Part shown: positions 61,601 to 64,000 of the stretch, in pieces
Numbering within the stretch: the first letter of the stretch is position 1
How the letters are laid out: each line of letters begins with the position of its first letter
From: Corynebacterium sp. HMSC036D02
GTDB lineage: Bacteria > Actinomycetota > Actinomycetes > Mycobacteriales > Mycobacteriaceae
DNA: 64,000 bases
Direction of reading: 5' to 3'
Assembly (NCBI RefSeq): GCF_001836165.1
Contig: NZ_KV827662.1
Span: forward strand, 62,001-126,000
The notes under the pieces: model-generated
What the model was told of the DNA's origin: nothing
The model's database searches: none
Seen by the model: the letters and a program-made list of their open reading frames with translations, nothing else
Program-made: the position numbers and the translations under genes

Positions 61601-62145
61601 TAGCCCACGAACTGCCAGGCAGGAGCGTCCTCATTGTCAGCACCCTGCTGCAACATCTGGTCATCACCGCGCAGGAACTGCAGCGGCTCGCCAGGCTGAA
61701 TGCCGCGCAGCGGCGGAGCGTCCTGGCCCTGGGCCTTGGCCATCTCTACCTGCTCGAGGACGCCGGAGCAGAGATCCACCTGGGAGCGGTTCAGCTTCTC
61801 CACCTGATACTCCTGATTGACGCTGACGGTGACAAAGTAGTTCTCATCCTCCGCCACCTTGCCGTCGACGAAGTCGATACCGGCGACATCCACGCCGCCT
61901 TCCCCAAGCTGCTGCTCCGTAGCACCCGGGCAGACGACGAGACCGGCAATCCAATCCTGGCCGTAGACGTCGGGGACCAAGAGCGCGGAGAAGCTCAGGT
62001 TCTTCGGATACGTGTCCAAGGCTTCACCCAACGTCGAGGAAGGCTCCTCCGGCGAACGGGTCATGGACAGCGCGATGAGCAAGCCAAGGACGATGGCAAA
62101 GCCGCCGATGACGACGGTCGTGATGAATTGGCCGATTCTATTCAT
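61600..62145 (-). CDS. Membrane-anchored hypothetical protein in the t6A operon
   Basis: A 181-residue protein with one N-terminal helix (about 8-28, IGQFITTVVIGGFAIVLGLL) and an extracytoplasmic domain containing two Cys (VVCPGA and DLCSG). I do not recognise the family. It sits between aspT and tsaB; TATTAT and TAGGAG precede its ATG, so it may have its own promoter. Confidence 0.75.
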   Translation of the reverse strand: MNRIGQFITTVVIGGFAIVLGLLIALSMTRSPEEPSSTLGEALDTYPKNLSFSALLVPDVYGQDWIAGLVVCPGATEQQLGEGGVDVAGIDFVDGKVAEDENYFVTVSVNQEYQVEKLNRSQVDLCSGVLEQVEMAKAQGQDAPPLRGIQPGEPLQFLRGDDQMLQQGADNEDAPAWQFVG

Positions 62146-62242
62146 GGGGATGTGCTCCTAATAATAGGGAGTTCCGTACGGGGATATCCTACGCGACCGC
62201 CCTACCGCGGCCCTGACTGGCCCTTCCGGCACCGAAAAGGGA

Positions 62243-63835
62243 TCAAACGATCAGCAGTGCCAGGACCTGGCACATGAGGATCTTGCCGATCATCGCCGTA
62301 GGGTACACGGTGGCATAGCCGCGCTCTGCCAGCTGGGTTCCGGTCTGGGGGTTGAGGTAGGCCATGATCGCCGGGTTCGTGGTCATACCCGCGGCGATGC
62401 CCATCGACTCATCAAACTTCAGGCGCAGCACCAGCATCGATACCGCGACGATGCCGATGGCGGAAACCAGCGACAGCACAATGCCCACGCCCATGTACTT
62501 CAGGGAGGTCGGATCCGACAGCGCATCACGGAACTGGCCGCCTGCCGACGTACCCACGCCCGCCAAGAACAAGGTCAGGCCCAGCGTGGAGATTGTCTGC
62601 TTGGCGTGGAAAGGAAGCTGCCAGTTAATCGGGCCCGAGCGGCCCAGCGCACCCAGGATGAGGCCGACGACGATGGGGCCGCCGCCGAAGCCGAAGGAGA
62701 GCGTCGTGCCACCTGGCAGCGGAATCGGGATAGCGCCGAAGAGCAGACCAATGAAGAGGCCAAGAGCAAAGGGAAAGAGATCGACGTTGCCGAGTTTGGC
62801 TTCGGAGTCGCCGAGGAAACGGCGGACGTCGTCAAGCCTGCCCGGCGCGGTGATAACGCGCACGCGGTCCGAGTAATGCAGGACGGTTTCCTCGTTCGGC
62901 ACGACATCCGAGTCACCGCGGCGCACGCGCGCGATGAGGAAGCCCTCCTTGACCGTGTCCAAGTCCTTGAGCTGGTAGCCCGCAACGCGTGGGCTGGACA
63001 CGGTCAGGCGGCGGTAGACCAGGCCATCCTCCTCGTGGAGGTTGAGGTGGATCTCCTCACCGAGCTGGGAGATCGCGCTATCAAGCGCTGGTGCCGTGCC
63101 GTTGAGCAAGAGCTCCATACCCGCGCGCAGCGGCAGCTCCGGATAGGCCAGGTTGTGGTTGTGCGGATTGTTGACGTGGCGGGTAGCGATGACGCGCTCG
63201 CCAGTCACCTCCTGCAGCTCCCCTACCGTTGCGTCGAAGTCGCGAGTCAGGCGCACTGCCCGCCACTCCAGCGGCTCCGCAATCATGCCCTCGGCGCGGG
63301 CGTCCTCAACGTGGTTCACGCGCAGCATCTTCGCGCCGATGGCGGCCACCAGAATGGTTCCGATGATGCAGCCAGGGTAAGCCAAGGAATAGCCCACCAC
63401 CGGGGTGCTGTCGCCGCCCAGGGCTTCGACGACCGCTGCCATACCCGGCGTCGAGCTTAGCGAGCCCGCGAGCGTGCCGACGCTAATCGCCGGGTCCAGG
63501 TCAAACATGCGCATCGCCAGGGTTGTCAGCCCCGCGAGAAGGAAGAAGAAGACGATGACCACCATGGACATCTTCCATCCTCGCCGGCGGAAATCTTCGA
63601 AGAAGCTGCGGCCGAAGTTCAGGCCGATGACGTAGACGAAGATGGCCAGGCCAAATTGATACACGAAGGCCGGGACCACGATGTCTGGGTTGGCAGCGGA
63701 CAGTCCCAGGGCCACGAACATCGCGGCGGCGGCGCCGAGCGAGATGCCGAAGACATTGATCTTGCCCACGGCCAGTCCCACCGCCATGATCAGAAAGAGC
63801 GTCAGCAGGGGCTGTTCAGCAAGAAAAGCCAGCAC
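62243..63835 (-). CDS. AspT/SucE-type transporter
   Basis: A 530-residue antiporter-family membrane protein with two AspT/YidE halves of about five helices, each flanking a central cytoplasmic region with two RCK-C (TrkA-C) domains (residues about 195-350). FAIGGTT-like signatures (GGGPIVVGLILGALGR) fit aspartate:alanine exchangers; the C. glutamicum member exports succinate. The GTG start at 63835 lies one base after the tsaE stop. Substrate here is unproven. Confidence 0.88.
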   Translation of the reverse strand: MLAFLAEQPLLTLFLIMAVGLAVGKINVFGISLGAAAAMFVALGLSAANPDIVVPAFVYQFGLAIFVYVIGLNFGRSFFEDFRRRGWKMSMVVIVFFFLLAGLTTLAMRMFDLDPAISVGTLAGSLSSTPGMAAVVEALGGDSTPVVGYSLAYPGCIIGTILVAAIGAKMLRVNHVEDARAEGMIAEPLEWRAVRLTRDFDATVGELQEVTGERVIATRHVNNPHNHNLAYPELPLRAGMELLLNGTAPALDSAISQLGEEIHLNLHEEDGLVYRRLTVSSPRVAGYQLKDLDTVKEGFLIARVRRGDSDVVPNEETVLHYSDRVRVITAPGRLDDVRRFLGDSEAKLGNVDLFPFALGLFIGLLFGAIPIPLPGGTTLSFGFGGGPIVVGLILGALGRSGPINWQLPFHAKQTISTLGLTLFLAGVGTSAGGQFRDALSDPTSLKYMGVGIVLSLVSAIGIVAVSMLVLRLKFDESMGIAAGMTTNPAIMAYLNPQTGTQLAERGYATVYPTAMIGKILMCQVLALLIV

Positions 63836-63836
63836 G

Positions 63837-64000
63837 TTAATTCACCCATTTCCATGTAAATACGCGGACGTCATCATCCGAATCGCGGTTGATTCTCACA
63901 GCAAGATACGCGTCAGAAAGCCGCTCCATGAAGCCCCCGCCCCACTCGGCGACGACGACAGCATCCTCTATTTCGGTGTCCAAGTCTAGACTGTCCAGCT
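63837..64000 (-). CDS. tsaE: tRNA t6A biosynthesis ATPase TsaE, C-terminal fragment
   Basis: The last 54 codons end with TAA at 63837-63839. DLDTEIEDAVVVAEWGGGF is the conserved C-terminal region of TsaE (normally followed by a basic/aromatic tail, here FTWKWVN). It is the first visible gene of the operon tsaE-aspT-(61600)-tsaB-rimI-tsaD and is cut by the right edge. Confidence 0.9.
   Translation of the reverse strand, partial: LDSLDLDTEIEDAVVVAEWGGGFMERLSDAYLAVRINRDSDDDVRVFTWKWVN

Overview
The window is actinobacterial chromosome, almost certainly from a Corynebacterium. The evidence is high-GC coding DNA, a WhiB regulator, the SigD/RsdA pair beside guaB-guaB3, an actinobacterial GroEL1 with a His-containing tail, McbR-, LexA-, CIRCE- and DtxR-like sites, many leaderless promoters (TANNNT 6-8 nt before the start codon), and a gene order from whcB to esrR that I recognise from C. 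glutamicum. I cannot fix the species. I saw no rRNA, tRNA, CRISPR array, insertion sequence or prophage.

Layout. 1-1.6 kb: tail of an M3 peptidase and an HNH-motif protein. 1.7-7.7 kb: ppc, then pyridoxal-phosphate synthase pdxST with its divergent activator pdxR. 7.7-11.5 kb: a SigK-type redox/envelope locus (45-residue lipoprotein, sigK, rskA) divergent from dipZ, then a metallo-beta-lactamase-fold hydrolase. 11.6-15.9 kb: metY-metX, DUF3017-folD and trmL. 16-20.4 kb: a second-type pyruvate kinase and ferrous-iron uptake feoA-feoB-feoC. 20.4-23.9 kb: two bacterial PH-domain membrane proteins and two XRE regulator/membrane-protein modules. 23.9-27.1 kb: dnaE2. 27.2-30.9 kb: methionine ABC importer with two tandem binding proteins. 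30.9-35.2 kb: sucrase/ferredoxin-like protein, AMIN-like lipoprotein, imuA'-imuB and a membrane protein. 35.3-38.3 kb: an EsrISR-like envelope-stress system. 38.3-41.2 kb: threonine-aldolase-like enzyme, a second HNH protein and a 516-nt gene-free stretch. 41.2-48 kb: guaA, a LysR regulator, a frameshifted DMT exporter, guaB3, guaB and a DUF5319 gene. 48-50.3 kb: rsdA, sigD, whcB. 50.5-52.8 kb: a frameshifted UvrA-like gene. 53-55 kb: groES-groEL. 55-58.8 kb: an ABC transporter divergent from a histidine kinase and response regulator. 58.8-64 kb: a hypothetical gene and the tRNA-t6A operon tsaE-aspT-(hypothetical)-tsaB-rimI-tsaD.

Functional links. Sulfur/methionine genes (metY, metX, metQQNI) share a near-identical TAGAC-N6-GTTCA box. 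dnaE2 has a LexA box and is physically separate from imuA'-imuB, the other two parts of the mycobacterial-type mutasome. lipoprotein-sigK-rskA and dipZ are driven by two back-to-back promoters of SigK type. Purine genes guaB-guaB3-guaA are clustered.

Most unusual signals. (1) A non-palindromic 11-mer, GCTTGNCGACG, occurs 28 times at 27 loci-scale spacings across the window, far above base-composition expectation. (2) The two SigK-like promoters share a perfect inverted repeat made of their -35 elements. (3) Several conserved enzymes carry in-frame low-complexity insertions. (4) Two genes are each broken by an apparent single-base deletion. All motif counts were made by eye.
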